Shown here one piece after another: positions 16,843 to 26,235 of a stretch of 33,073 nucleotides of DNA (position 1 is the stretch's first letter; each line of letters opens with the position of its first letter). The DNA lies in contig WGMA01000054.1 in the NCBI GenBank assembly GCA_016125285.1, forward strand, positions 1 through 33,073. Direction: 5' to 3'. Made by a program: the position numbers and the translations under genes. Below the pieces are notes generated by a model. It worked only from the letters and a program-made list of their open reading frames with translations, did not search any database and was not told the origin of the DNA. The DNA is from Phycisphaera sp. Lineage in GTDB: Bacteria > Planctomycetota > Phycisphaerae > Phycisphaerales > Zrk34.

Positions 16843-17205
16843 ATGATCCGGCGATACGTACGCCGCAGCATCGCATGGTCCGTTCCGGGCATCACCCTGT
16901 CCGTTGGCTCGATGGTCTATGCGCTTCAATACCAAAAGCCCACTCCCACCGAATTTGCCACCTTCCTCGCGATCGCCGTGCCGGGCATGGCGATGTTTGT
17001 GTTGGGCATGATGGACCTGGCGCGTGCCAAACGCCGCCATCCCGCGTGGGGCCTGCTCGGAATCGGCGGCCTGCTCGGCGCCGTAGGCTTGCTGCTTATT
17101 CCTGATCAATCAGTCATCGCCGCGAGCGTGTGTTGCACCAAGTGCGGTCGCGACCTCGATATCGAAGACACCGCCTGTCCGACGTGTGGTGCAACGCGCG
17201 ATTAG
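16843..17205 (+). CDS. Small membrane protein with C-terminal zinc ribbon (120 aa)
   Basis: Three hydrophobic segments (about 13-30, 41-59 and 67-86) are followed by a cytoplasmic or extracytoplasmic zinc-ribbon knuckle pair, CTKCGRDLDIEDTACPTCG. I do not recognise a named family; zinc-ribbon plus membrane helices is a common planctomycete architecture without known function. It begins 3 nt after guaA, so it is probably co-transcribed, but this does not imply a role in purine metabolism. The first residues are basic (MIRRYVRR), which suggests the N-terminus is inside. Confidence 0.75.
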   Translation: MIRRYVRRSIAWSVPGITLSVGSMVYALQYQKPTPTEFATFLAIAVPGMAMFVLGMMDLARAKRRHPAWGLLGIGGLLGAVGLLLIPDQSVIAASVCCTKCGRDLDIEDTACPTCGATRD

Positions 17206-17292
17206 CGTTACGCCGTTCAAGCCGGCACAGCGCGATCACAATTCGCTATGCTCTTCGTCAGGCACACACGACTCATCACATGGAGCACGAAT

Positions 17293-18069
17293 ATGAATCA
17301 CCCCCGCCGCGCTGTTGTTGTTTGCGTGACGGCGATGATCATCTCACTCATCGCGACCGGCGCACGCGCCGCGGACCCCGCGGGCGCACCTGCCAAGCCA
17401 CAGCTCGTCATCCTCAAGGCCGACGACTTCCGCAAGTCGGCGCGGTGGGAGCGGTACACGAACTACATCGTCGAGCACGATCTCAAGGCCAGCATCGGCA
17501 TCATCTGCAACGTCTTCGAGAAGGACGCGGCGTCCGTCGACTACGCGAAGGAGTTGCTGAAGACCGGCCGCATCGACTTCTGGCATCACGGCTACGACCA
17601 TCGCCTGAACTACAAGGAAGGCGACAAAACCGTCAGCGAGTTCAAGGGCACGCCGTTCGACTACCAGAAGGCCAACCTCGACAAGGGCGCGGCGCTCGTC
17701 GAGCAGAAGCTCGGCTACAGGTTCTTCGCGTTCGGCGCGCCGGGTAACGCCGTGGACGAGACGACCACCGCGGTGTTCACCAAGAGCCCGCAGTACAAAC
17801 TCATTTTCTACGGCCCGCGCCAAGTCCCCGGCGCGATCCTGCTGGAGCGGTGGATGAACCTCGAGGTGCCGACGTTCAACCCCAACTCCGCCGACTTCGA
17901 GAAGAAGTACGAGCAGAACGCCACACGTCCGTACCTCGCGCTGCAGATGCACCCCAACCAGTGGACCGACGAACGCTTCGCGGAGTTCGAAAAGATCATC
18001 GCGTTCCTCAAGTCGAAACACGTGCGCTTCGTGACGGCGCAGGAGATGTTGGAGGCGTTGGGCAAGTGA
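17293..18069 (+). CDS. Secreted polysaccharide-deacetylase-like protein (258 aa)
   Basis: ATG 17293 is supported by GGAG 7 nt upstream and gives a signal peptide (MNHPRRAVVVCVTAMIISLI, cleavage after ARA). The mature protein has NodB-like features: ILKADDF with two Asp (44-45) as metal/base residues, FWHHGYDH (96-103) matching the H-x3-H metal motif, FFAFGAPGNAVDE as the motif with a conserved acidic residue, and LALQMHPNQW near the end with a catalytic-type His. It most likely deacetylates an extracellular sugar polymer, or is a related hydrolase; the substrate is unknown. It stands alone, followed by one copy of the 22-nt palindrome. Confidence 0.75.
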   Translation: MNHPRRAVVVCVTAMIISLIATGARAADPAGAPAKPQLVILKADDFRKSARWERYTNYIVEHDLKASIGIICNVFEKDAASVDYAKELLKTGRIDFWHHGYDHRLNYKEGDKTVSEFKGTPFDYQKANLDKGAALVEQKLGYRFFAFGAPGNAVDETTTAVFTKSPQYKLIFYGPRQVPGAILLERWMNLEVPTFNPNSADFEKKYEQNATRPYLALQMHPNQWTDERFAEFEKIIAFLKSKHVRFVTAQEMLEALGK

Positions 18070-18070
18070 C

Positions 18071-18092
18071 CCCGGCGCAGGCCTGCACCGGG
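18071..18092. repeat. 22-nt palindrome, copy 1 (imperfect)
   Basis: Two arms meet at the core GCAGGCCTGC, flanked by CCCGG and CCGGG with one C/A mismatch, then CTTCA. It begins right after the stop of the deacetylase-like gene. Two perfect copies occur at 19977 and 20884. A transcription terminator without a good U-run, or a spreading intergenic repeat, are the two likely explanations. Confidence 0.65.
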
Positions 18093-18164
18093 CTTCATCG
18101 GGGGTGCATGCGTTGGTTGGGATATTGAGTGGGCGTTGCGTCAGGCGGAGCCTTAGCAATGTGT

Positions 18165-18470
18165 TCATTCTGTGGATTGTTCTGTCTCGGTGTCGACGCG
18201 GCGGCGGGTGAGGGCGTAGCACACGCCGGCGACGATCGATAAGAACAGCAGGTACTGCGAACAAATCAACCATCCGGGGAGCCACTGGCCCTCGATGACG
18301 CCGAAGAACCAGTCGGACGCCGCGACGGCGTTCTGCTGCATCGGGCTCAGCGGGGCGCCGTGCGCCTGCCACGACTCGATCCGGCCCGGCAGGATCAGCG
18401 CGGCGTAGAGGAACAGCAACCAGCACGACGCGACGACGATGATGACGGCGTTGGCGAGTTTGCGCTTCAT
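18165..18470 (-). CDS. Small membrane protein of unknown function (101 aa)
   Basis: I do not recognise the family. Two clear membrane helices are visible, near residues 8-28 (ANAVIIVVASCWLLFLYAAL) and 68-88 (ICSQYLLFLSIVAGVCYAL). The loop between them is about 40 residues long and the C-terminal tail is charged (RRRVDTETEQSTE). The N-terminal MKRK suggests both ends are in the cytoplasm. It lies downstream of the thioredoxin/PDZ gene on the same strand, but a terminator-like hairpin separates them, so it is probably transcribed alone. Confidence 0.65.
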   Translation of the reverse strand: MKRKLANAVIIVVASCWLLFLYAALILPGRIESWQAHGAPLSPMQQNAVAASDWFFGVIEGQWLPGWLICSQYLLFLSIVAGVCYALTRRRVDTETEQSTE

Positions 18471-18513
18471 GCCGATGTTCCCCGGTGGTGGTCGCGTGTC
18501 TATTCGATCGTGC

Positions 18514-18537
18514 GCCCGGGGAGCGTTGTCCCCGGGC
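18514..18537. terminator. Hairpin terminator candidate
   Basis: GCCCGGGGA (18514-18522) pairs with TCCCCGGGC (18529-18537) around a 6-nt loop, followed by TTT on the + strand. It is 20 nt after the thioredoxin/PDZ gene's stop (- strand). The T-run is on the + side, so termination of the - strand transcript would rest mainly on the stem. Confidence 0.5.
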
Positions 18538-18557
18538 TTTGGTGACCGTGATGTCGA

Positions 18558-19898
18558 CTACTCGCCGAGGCCTTTGAGGGTGTAGGTGATGTCGTGCGTC
18601 TTGCCGCCCTCTTTGACGGTGAGCGTGACCTTGTCGCCGGGGTTGTGGTGGAAGCGGAACCACGTGAGGAAGGCGCGGCCGGAGACGGGTGGGGATTGGC
18701 CGTCGACGGCGGTGATGACGTGGCTCTTCTTGAGGCCGGCGTCGGCGACGTAGGGCGCGTTCTTGCCCCAGAAGGGTTTGACGGACATGGTGTCGCTGTC
18801 GGGTCCCTTGAGCGGGAAGAAGCCGGGGCCGACGCCGATGACGCCCTGGGACATGGTCATGCGCCAGTCGAGGACGGTCTTGCGCCAGCCGTCGGCGAGG
18901 TGGAGCGTGGCTTGTTTGATGTCGTCGCCGCGTCGGTAGACGACGTCGATGTCGCCGGCGGCTTTGGGTCCGCGGTGCAGGACGCCGCGGAAGTCGGCCT
19001 GGCCGAAGAGCAGGCGATCGCCCGCGGCGGCGAGTTCGTCGCCGGGCTGCATGCCGGCCTTCGCGGCGGGGCTGCCGGGCGTGACCTTCGTAACGCGCAG
19101 GCCGTGGTCGCGGTCGACGGTGAGGCCGACGTTTTCGGGCAGCGGCCAGACCCACACGTCGCGGTTCTTGTCGAACGTGCCGAGGCTCATGTCGCGCAGG
19201 CGGAGCATGTCCTGGACCTGGTGGCAGTGGATGCATGTCTGGTTCTGCGCCCACGGTCGGTCGGCCTTCCACTGGTTGTAGCTGGGCAGTTCGGTCGCGT
19301 TGTGCGGCGCGGTGGAGGCGAGGTCGGGGAGCGGGCCGTCGATGGACCACGCGGCGCGGGCGGGATTGCGGTGATGGTCGAGGACGCGGCGCATGGTGTT
19401 GGCGAGCGCGTCGACGGAGATGCGTGTGGCGTCGGAGACCTCGTCCTTGCCGCCGAACACGCCGTAGACGCGGCCCTCGGGCGAGAGGAACCAGCCCCAC
19501 CACGACATGTCGAGGTCGGCGAATCCCTCGACGGGGAAGTAGCGGAAGTCGATCTGCGACGCGTCGGTGATGCGGACGGTGACGAAGCGCTGGAGCAGCG
19601 GCGTGAGGGTTGTGCCGCCCTCGAGCACGTCCTTGTCGAAGGCGGAGCACTGCTTGCAGGGCAGGCAGCGGAAGGTGACGAAGAGGGGTTTGTTGGTGCG
19701 CTGGGCTTCGTCGAGCGCGGCGGTCAGGTCGGTGCGCCAGACGACGGCGGCGTCGTTGGGCCCGAGCGGCGGGAGCGGCGTGACGGGCGCGTCGAGGATG
19801 GCGCGCCATTCGGCGAGCGTGCGATCGGCGGCGCGGGCGGGCGCGGCAACGGCGATCGCGGCGAGGGACATGAAAACAGCGAGTAACGTGCGTTGCAT
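18558..19898 (-). CDS. Secreted thioredoxin-like / PDZ protein with CxxCH heme motif (Trx7/PDZ type, 446 aa)
   Basis: A signal peptide (MQRTLLAVFMSLAAIAVAAP, cleavage near ARA) precedes a thioredoxin-like domain with FVTFRCLPCKQCSAFD, which puts Cys at 78, 81 and 84. A middle region holds CIHCH (222-226), a c-type heme attachment motif. Two PDZ-like domains follow (about 255-335, with GSPAAKAGMQPGDEL, and about 355-446). It matches the planctomycete Trx7/PDZ family, some of whose members are selenoproteins; here the active-site residues are ordinary Cys and no in-frame TGA is used. The likely role is periplasmic redox or disulfide chemistry on an exported protein (inference). It lies alone on its strand between + strand genes. 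Confidence 0.8.
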   Translation of the reverse strand: MQRTLLAVFMSLAAIAVAAPARAADRTLAEWRAILDAPVTPLPPLGPNDAAVVWRTDLTAALDEAQRTNKPLFVTFRCLPCKQCSAFDKDVLEGGTTLTPLLQRFVTVRITDASQIDFRYFPVEGFADLDMSWWGWFLSPEGRVYGVFGGKDEVSDATRISVDALANTMRRVLDHHRNPARAAWSIDGPLPDLASTAPHNATELPSYNQWKADRPWAQNQTCIHCHQVQDMLRLRDMSLGTFDKNRDVWVWPLPENVGLTVDRDHGLRVTKVTPGSPAAKAGMQPGDELAAAGDRLLFGQADFRGVLHRGPKAAGDIDVVYRRGDDIKQATLHLADGWRKTVLDWRMTMSQGVIGVGPGFFPLKGPDSDTMSVKPFWGKNAPYVADAGLKKSHVITAVDGQSPPVSGRAFLTWFRFHHNPGDKVTLTVKEGGKTHDITYTLKGLGE

Positions 19899-19976
19899 GG
19901 GCGTGCCCCGTGAGGTGATGACGACATTGTACGGTGCGCGGGGTTGGAATTCAGCGGTGGGCGTGAGGCACGTGAC

Positions 19977-19998
19977 CCCGGGGCAGGCCTGCCCCGGG
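19977..19998. repeat. 22-nt palindrome, copy 2 (perfect)
   Basis: A perfect palindrome with core GGCAGGCCTGCC flanked by CCCGG and CCGGG, followed by CTTTA. It is identical in sequence to the copy at 20884. It lies about 80 nt upstream of the Trx7/PDZ start and about 100 nt upstream of the DUF1080 start, so it sits in a divergent promoter region rather than after a gene, which argues against a pure terminator role. Confidence 0.75.
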
Positions 19999-20099
19999 CT
20001 TTATTGCGCGGGGTGCGTTACAATTACCCTGGGCACGCACGTCTGAATTCGGCGCGCGGGTGCTATAACAGGTAAACCGATACGAAAGGATCGAACGTT

Positions 20100-20825
20100 A
20101 TGTCAATCGCGCGAACGGTATGGACGGGTGTGGCGGTGTGTGTGGTGGTCACGGGTGTGCTGGCGGGCGTGCGGGCGGCGGACAAGCCGCTGGCGGAGGT
20201 TCCGCCGCTGCGTCACCCGGACTCCAGCGGGTGGGACAAGCTGATCGACGACGACCTGTCGAACATGATCCTGCCGGGCAACGTGTGGTCGGTGACCGAC
20301 GGGATCATGACCGCGACGGAAGACAAGAACATCTTCACGAAGAAGAAGTACAAGGACTTCGTGCTGGACCTGGAGTTCAAGACCGCCGACGGGACGAACA
20401 GCGGCGTGGTCGTGCACTGCTCGGACGCGCAGAACTGGATCCCCAACGCGGTCGAGATCCAGATCGCCGACGACTATTCGGAGCACTGGAGCAAGGCGGA
20501 CCCGACGTGGCAGTGCGCCGCGATCTTCGGCCATCTGGCGCCGACGCACTCGGCGGTGAAGAAGCCGGGCGAGTGGAACCGCTACACGATCACCTGCAAG
20601 GGCAAGATGATCTACGTGCTGCTGAACGGGCAGCTGGTGACGGTGATGGACATGGCGCAGTGGACGAGCGGCAAGAAGAATCCGGACGGCAGCGACATCC
20701 CGGGGTGGATGCCCAAGCCGTTCGCGGAGCTGCCGCTGGAGGGGCACATCGGCTTCCAGGGCAAGCACGCCGGGGCGCCGATCTGGTTCCGCAACGTGCG
20801 GATCAAGGAGCTGGCGTCGGAGTGA
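20100..20825 (+). CDS. Secreted DUF1080 (3-keto-disaccharide hydrolase-like) protein (241 aa)
   Basis: A signal peptide (MSIARTVWTGVAVCVVV, cleavage near VRA) is followed by a single DUF1080 domain, a concanavalin-like beta sandwich. Typical stretches are VWSVTDGIMTATEDKNIFT, KDFVLDLEFKTADGTNSGVV, VEIQIADDY, KKPGEWNRYTITCKG, and the closing HIGFQGKHAGAPIWFRNVRI. Members of this family hydrolyse glycosidic bonds, in some cases of 3-keto sugars; the substrate here cannot be read from sequence. The ribosome binding site is AAAGGA, 10 nt upstream. A TATAAC box at 20064-20069 is a possible -10, but no clear -35 is present. It is a short secreted protein like many copies in planctomycete genomes. 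Confidence 0.9.
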   Translation: MSIARTVWTGVAVCVVVTGVLAGVRAADKPLAEVPPLRHPDSSGWDKLIDDDLSNMILPGNVWSVTDGIMTATEDKNIFTKKKYKDFVLDLEFKTADGTNSGVVVHCSDAQNWIPNAVEIQIADDYSEHWSKADPTWQCAAIFGHLAPTHSAVKKPGEWNRYTITCKGKMIYVLLNGQLVTVMDMAQWTSGKKNPDGSDIPGWMPKPFAELPLEGHIGFQGKHAGAPIWFRNVRIKELASE

Positions 20826-20883
20826 ATCTCGACGCGCGCGGGTGACAAAACGCCGGGAAGTGGCGTGTATGGGTAGCCGGATC

Positions 20884-20905
20884 CCCGGGGCAGGCCTGCC
20901 CCGGG
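20884..20905. repeat. 22-nt palindrome, copy 3 (perfect)
   Basis: Identical to the copy at 19977 and followed by the same CTTTA. It lies 58 nt after the DUF1080 stop and before the dnaG promoter candidate. With copies 1 and 2 it makes a family of three within about 2.8 kb. Here the position fits a terminator. Confidence 0.75.
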
Positions 20906-20956
20906 CTTTAGCGGTGACGGTGGTTGGTGAAATACAACAGGCTGGTCGAAGAATAT

Positions 20957-20984
20957 TTGACTCTGGCAAGATGACGCCTATCTT
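20957..20984 (+). promoter_or_regulatory. Candidate sigma-70 promoter for dnaG-rpoD
   Basis: TTGACT (20957-20962), then 16 nt, then TATCTT (20979-20984). It is the best housekeeping-type match in the 328-nt gap before dnaG and is about 170 nt from the start. The rest of the gap (20985-21153) shows no gene and no other clear structure. Confidence 0.4.
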
Positions 20985-21153
20985 TATGGTGTAGGCGACA
21001 GTTACGGCGAAGGCCAACGCCCGGCGACCCACCACACTGCGTGTCCCGGCGTCCAAATCGACCTTCTCTCGCCCAGACATAAAGTCCGGGCTCTGTATTG
21101 ATAACAATCAACCGGGACGGCCAACGACACGGGCTCGTCGAGGGATGGTTCAC

Positions 21154-23115
21154 GTGAGTCGGGACGATGTAAAGCGACAGGTCGCGGACGCCACGGATAT
21201 CGTGCAGCTCATCGGCGAGCACGTGGCGTTGACGCCGCGCGGGCGCGAGTTCATCGGCCTGTGCCCCTTCCACGAAGACCGCAAGCCGTCGATGTACGTC
21301 GTGCCGGCCAAGCAGATGTACCACTGCTTCGCGTGCGGCGCCGGCGGCGACGCGTTCAGCTTCCTGATGAACTACCACAAGATGGGCTTCCGCGAGGCGC
21401 TGACGCTGCTGGCCGAGCGGGCGAACATCAAGCTGCCCGCGTACGGCGGCGGCGGCAACAAGGACGACGGCCCGTCGCCCAAGGAGCGCATGCGGTCGGC
21501 CAACAAGCTCGCGACCGAGTTCTTCAAGCGGCTGTATCACGACGAAAAGATCGGCAAGGTCGCGCGTGACTACGTCGCGACGCGCGGCATCAATAAGGAT
21601 ATGGTCGAAGCGTTTTGCATCGGCTACGCGCCCGACGAGTGGGACGGCATGGTGCAGCAGATCAACACCAAGCGGTGGGACCGCGAGGCGTTCGAGCTCG
21701 CCGGGCTGATCGCGCCGCGCAAGAACGGCGGCGGCCACTACGACCGGCTGCGGCACCGGCTGATCTTCCCGATCTTTGACAACATGGGCTCGCCGATCGC
21801 GTTCGGCGGACGCGTGCTCGCCGGGACGACGCGCGACGACAGCTCCGACGCGAAGTACCTCAACAGCCCCGAGACGCCGCTGTTCAACAAGTCGGCCACG
21901 CTGTTCGGCTTGCACCTGGCGCAGAAGCCGATCATCGACAGCCGGACGGCGATCATCGTCGAGGGCTACACGGACGTGATCGCCTGTCACCAGGCGGGCG
22001 TGCGGAATGTCGTGGCGACGCTCGGCACGGCGTTGACCGAGCAGCACGCCGCGAAGCTGCGCAGCTACTGCGATCGCGTGGTGCTGCTGTTCGACGCCGA
22101 CGAGGCCGGGCAGAAGGCCGCGGACCGGGCGCTGCAGGTGTTCTTCAACGAGCGGATCGACGTGGACATCGCGGTGCTGCCCGGCGCGAAGGACCCCGCC
22201 GAGCTGTTCCAGCTGCCCGACGGCATGGCGCTGTGGCAGGGCGCGGTGGACGCGGCGGTGGACGCGATGACGTTCCAGTTCAACCGCGTTCGGCGGCTGT
22301 TCGAGGAGGCCACGACGATCGCCGGAAAGCAGCGTGTGACAGAGGAATACCTGCGTACGCTGGTGAATCTGGGCTTCGACCGGCTGGACATGGGCCGCCG
22401 CGGGCTGGTCATGGCGCGGCTGGCGGATCTTTTATTGCTTGATGTTCCGACGGTAGACGCTATGATTCGCGGTCTTGCGCAGGGGTCGCGGCCACGGGTA
22501 AGCCCACCGCGTCCCGCCCTGCCGCCCGAGCCGGTCTATGACGAGTACGGCGAGATCGTCGACGCGAACGTGGACGGCGGATACGGCGGCGAGATCGACG
22601 AGGCCGACACGCGCGTGTCGGTCCGCCAGCGTGCCGAGCGTGACGTCGTCGGCTGCCTGCTGGTCAAGCCCGAGCTGATCCACGTGGACCTGCCCGACGG
22701 TCGACCGCTGAGCGAGTCGATCGGGCTGGCGGACTTTACCGACAAGCCGGTCGCCCGCCTGTACGACGGCGTGTTCGAGTGGCTGATGGAGCATGAGGGA
22801 CTGACGACATCCGACCTGCGAGAAGTGTTCGACAGCGAACAGCCGATCCGCCTGGCAACGCGTTTGCAGATGCAGGTAGAGCAGCTGACCCGGTCGGACG
22901 ACGATCAACTGATGGACCTGCTGGTCAAGTCCGTCGAGGCGATCGTCCGGTATCGCTCCGAGGAGGAGTACCGCGAGCAAAAGATGCAGCTGCGCAGCGA
23001 AGAGGCAAGCGAGACGGTCGAATCGACCGATGAACGACAGCGTCGCCTGGAACTGGCGGTGGCGCACATGAAGGCGAACCCGTCGGCGGCGCGTGTGCCG
23101 CGGATCAAGCGGTGA
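21154..23115 (+). CDS. dnaG: DNA primase
   Basis: Makes RNA primers for replication. The CHC2-type zinc finger is visible (CPFHEDRKPSM, then YHCFACGAGGD, about residues 37-62), then the catalytic core with FGGRVL, and the TOPRIM domain with VEGYTDVIACHQAG and LLFDADEAGQKAA (about 266-345). The C-terminal region (about 480-650) is a helical helicase-binding part. Start choice: an ATG at 21145 has GAGGG only 2 nt before it, too close. The in-frame GTG at 21154 lies about 10 nt after the same GAGGG and gives MSRDDVKRQV. It is followed by rpoD, the classic dnaG-rpoD order, without rpsU in front. Confidence 0.95.
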   Translation: MSRDDVKRQVADATDIVQLIGEHVALTPRGREFIGLCPFHEDRKPSMYVVPAKQMYHCFACGAGGDAFSFLMNYHKMGFREALTLLAERANIKLPAYGGGGNKDDGPSPKERMRSANKLATEFFKRLYHDEKIGKVARDYVATRGINKDMVEAFCIGYAPDEWDGMVQQINTKRWDREAFELAGLIAPRKNGGGHYDRLRHRLIFPIFDNMGSPIAFGGRVLAGTTRDDSSDAKYLNSPETPLFNKSATLFGLHLAQKPIIDSRTAIIVEGYTDVIACHQAGVRNVVATLGTALTEQHAAKLRSYCDRVVLLFDADEAGQKAADRALQVFFNERIDVDIAVLPGAKDPAELFQLPDGMALWQGAVDAAVDAMTFQFNRVRRLFEEATTIAGKQRVTEEYLRTLVNLGFDRLDMGRRGLVMARLADLLLLDVPTVDAMIRGLAQGSRPRVSPPRPALPPEPVYDEYGEIVDANVDGGYGGEIDEADTRVSVRQRAERDVVGCLLVKPELIHVDLPDGRPLSESIGLADFTDKPVARLYDGVFEWLMEHEGLTTSDLREVFDSEQPIRLATRLQMQVEQLTRSDDDQLMDLLVKSVEAIVRYRSEEEYREQKMQLRSEEASETVESTDERQRRLELAVAHMKANPSAARVPRIKR

Positions 23116-23243
23116 TCCGCGTGCGGGCGTCCGGATAACCAGCCGGACCCCCGAGCGTCGGCGACGATGGAGAAATACCGGCCTGGGCACCTACAATGCT
23201 GCCCTGACCGGGCAACGGACCAACCGTGAGCGGAGTGAAGACG

Positions 23244-24944
<1,701 letters not shown>

Positions 24945-24953
24945 CAGAGACCT

Positions 24954-24985
24954 CCCTCCCCACCGGGGAGGGACTGAGGGAGGGG
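24954..24985. repeat. REP-like hairpin element, copy 1
   Basis: CCCTCCCC (24954-24961) pairs with GGGGAGGG (24965-24972) around ACC, followed by ACTGAGGGAGGGG. The design of a short C/T-G/A hairpin followed by a GAGGG-rich tail is shared with the two elements at 26098-26229. It lies 10 nt after the rpoD stop. Confidence 0.5.
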
Positions 24986-25012
24986 CCAACGCCAACTCCG
25001 AATCCCGCAAAG

Positions 25013-25040
25013 CCCGGGGTCAGCCGACCCCGGGTTTTTT
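25013..25040 (+). terminator. Intrinsic terminator after rpoD
   Basis: CCCGGGGTC (25013-25021) pairs perfectly with GACCCCGGG (25026-25034) around AGCC, followed directly by six T. An AAAG run precedes the stem. This is a textbook Rho-independent terminator, 68 nt after the rpoD stop. Confidence 0.9.
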
Positions 25041-25061
25041 CATCCGCATCACACCGCACGC

Positions 25062-26090
25062 ATGCCCGACACACGCCCCACCCAGCCGCTTGATCACCCC
25101 GCCGCGTGGGTCGGCGACGAACTGCTGCGGCGCGACGACTGGCTCGTGCGCCTCGGCGCCGACGACGTCGCCGAACTCGACGCCGCGACGCGCGCCCTCG
25201 GCGACCTGCACGTCGATCACGACACCGCGGCGTTCACCGCCGAACGCTTCGCCCTGCCCACGCTCGCGCCGCGGCTCGCAAAGATCCAGCACAACCTCGA
25301 ACACGGCAGCGGCGCGGTGATGCTGCGCGGCCTGCCGGTGATCCACGACGAACTCTACGCGCGACGCCTGTTCTTCGGGCTCGCGTCGCACATCGGCGCC
25401 GCCGTCACGCAGTCCGCCGCCGGCGAGCGTGTGTTCAGCGTGCGCGACGCCGGGTACGCCGAGGGCGACGCGCGGGCGCGCGGACCCAACACCGCCAGGA
25501 AGCTCAGCTTCCACACCGACCGCTGCGACGTCATCGCCTTCATGTGCCTCCGCCAGGCGAAGTCCGGCGGCGATAACCTGCTCGTCAGCTCGATGACGCT
25601 GTTCAACCGCCTGCTCGACACGCGGCCGGACCTGCTCGATGTACTGATGCAGCCGGTGCTCTACAAGCGGCACAACGTCGACACCGCCAACCCGCTGCCC
25701 TACTGCCGCCAGCCGATCATGTCGTTCACCGAAGGCCACTTCGCGTGCGGTTACCTGCGTGTGCTGATCGATCGCGCCTACGCCGAGCCCGACACGCCGG
25801 CCATGACGGACGCGCAGCGCGAGGCGATGGACACGCTGGAGCAACTCGCGGAGGACCCGTCGCTGCACGTGCGCTTCGCGCAGCAGCCGGGCGACGTGCT
25901 GCTGTTGAACAACTGGGTGACGCTGCACCGCCGCGACGCGTTCGAGGATCACGAGGACGCGGCGCTGAAACGGCACATCCTGCGCATCTGGCTGTCGATG
26001 CCCAACAGCCGCCCGCTGCACGCGTTGTTCAAGGACAACTACGGCGCCGTCGAAGCGGGCGCGATCCGCGGTGGGATGCCGAAGGCCTGA
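25062..26090 (+). CDS. TauD/TfdA-family Fe(II)/2-oxoglutarate dioxygenase (342 aa)
   Basis: A cytoplasmic non-heme iron oxygenase. The facial triad is visible: FHTDRCD (His-x-Asp near 151-153) and a distal His in LLNNWVTLHRR (near 289). The 2-oxoglutarate-binding Arg is in KRHILRIWLS (near 308). The first 90 residues contain GSGAVMLRGLPV, the family's early beta strand. These enzymes hydroxylate small molecules such as taurine or amino-acid derivatives; the substrate cannot be inferred, since no sulfonate or biosynthetic genes are near. ATG 25062 comes 22 nt after the rpoD terminator and has no strong ribosome binding site. It is convergent with the second PVC heme gene. Confidence 0.88.
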   Translation: MPDTRPTQPLDHPAAWVGDELLRRDDWLVRLGADDVAELDAATRALGDLHVDHDTAAFTAERFALPTLAPRLAKIQHNLEHGSGAVMLRGLPVIHDELYARRLFFGLASHIGAAVTQSAAGERVFSVRDAGYAEGDARARGPNTARKLSFHTDRCDVIAFMCLRQAKSGGDNLLVSSMTLFNRLLDTRPDLLDVLMQPVLYKRHNVDTANPLPYCRQPIMSFTEGHFACGYLRVLIDRAYAEPDTPAMTDAQREAMDTLEQLAEDPSLHVRFAQQPGDVLLLNNWVTLHRRDAFEDHEDAALKRHILRIWLSMPNSRPLHALFKDNYGAVEAGAIRGGMPKA

Positions 26091-26097
26091 CGTTTCC

Positions 26098-26229
26098 CCC
26101 TCTCCCTTCCAGGGAGAGGGCCGGGGTGAGGGTCGAGCCGTCATCCAGCATTGATGATGCACGGACGCCGCGCCAACCGCTGGTATCCATCCCCCTCACC
26201 CAACCTCTCCCCCACTTGAGGGAGAGGGG
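26098..26229. repeat. Inverted pair of REP-like hairpins
   Basis: The left element is a perfect 10-bp hairpin, CCCTCTCCCT (26098-26107) with AGGGAGAGGG (26111-26120), followed by CCGGGGTGAGGGT. The right element is the same design in the opposite orientation: CCCTCACCCAACC, then CCTCTCCC (26204-26211) pairing with GGGAGAGG (26220-26227). The pair fills the gap between two convergent genes, like a bacterial interspersed mosaic element. It may also act as a bidirectional terminator. Confidence 0.65.
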
Positions 26230-26235
26230 TTCTAC

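Noticed and set aside
19640-19670. Selenocysteine in the thioredoxin motif
   Set aside because: All motif positions are Cys codons, and no in-frame TGA or SECIS-like need is present.
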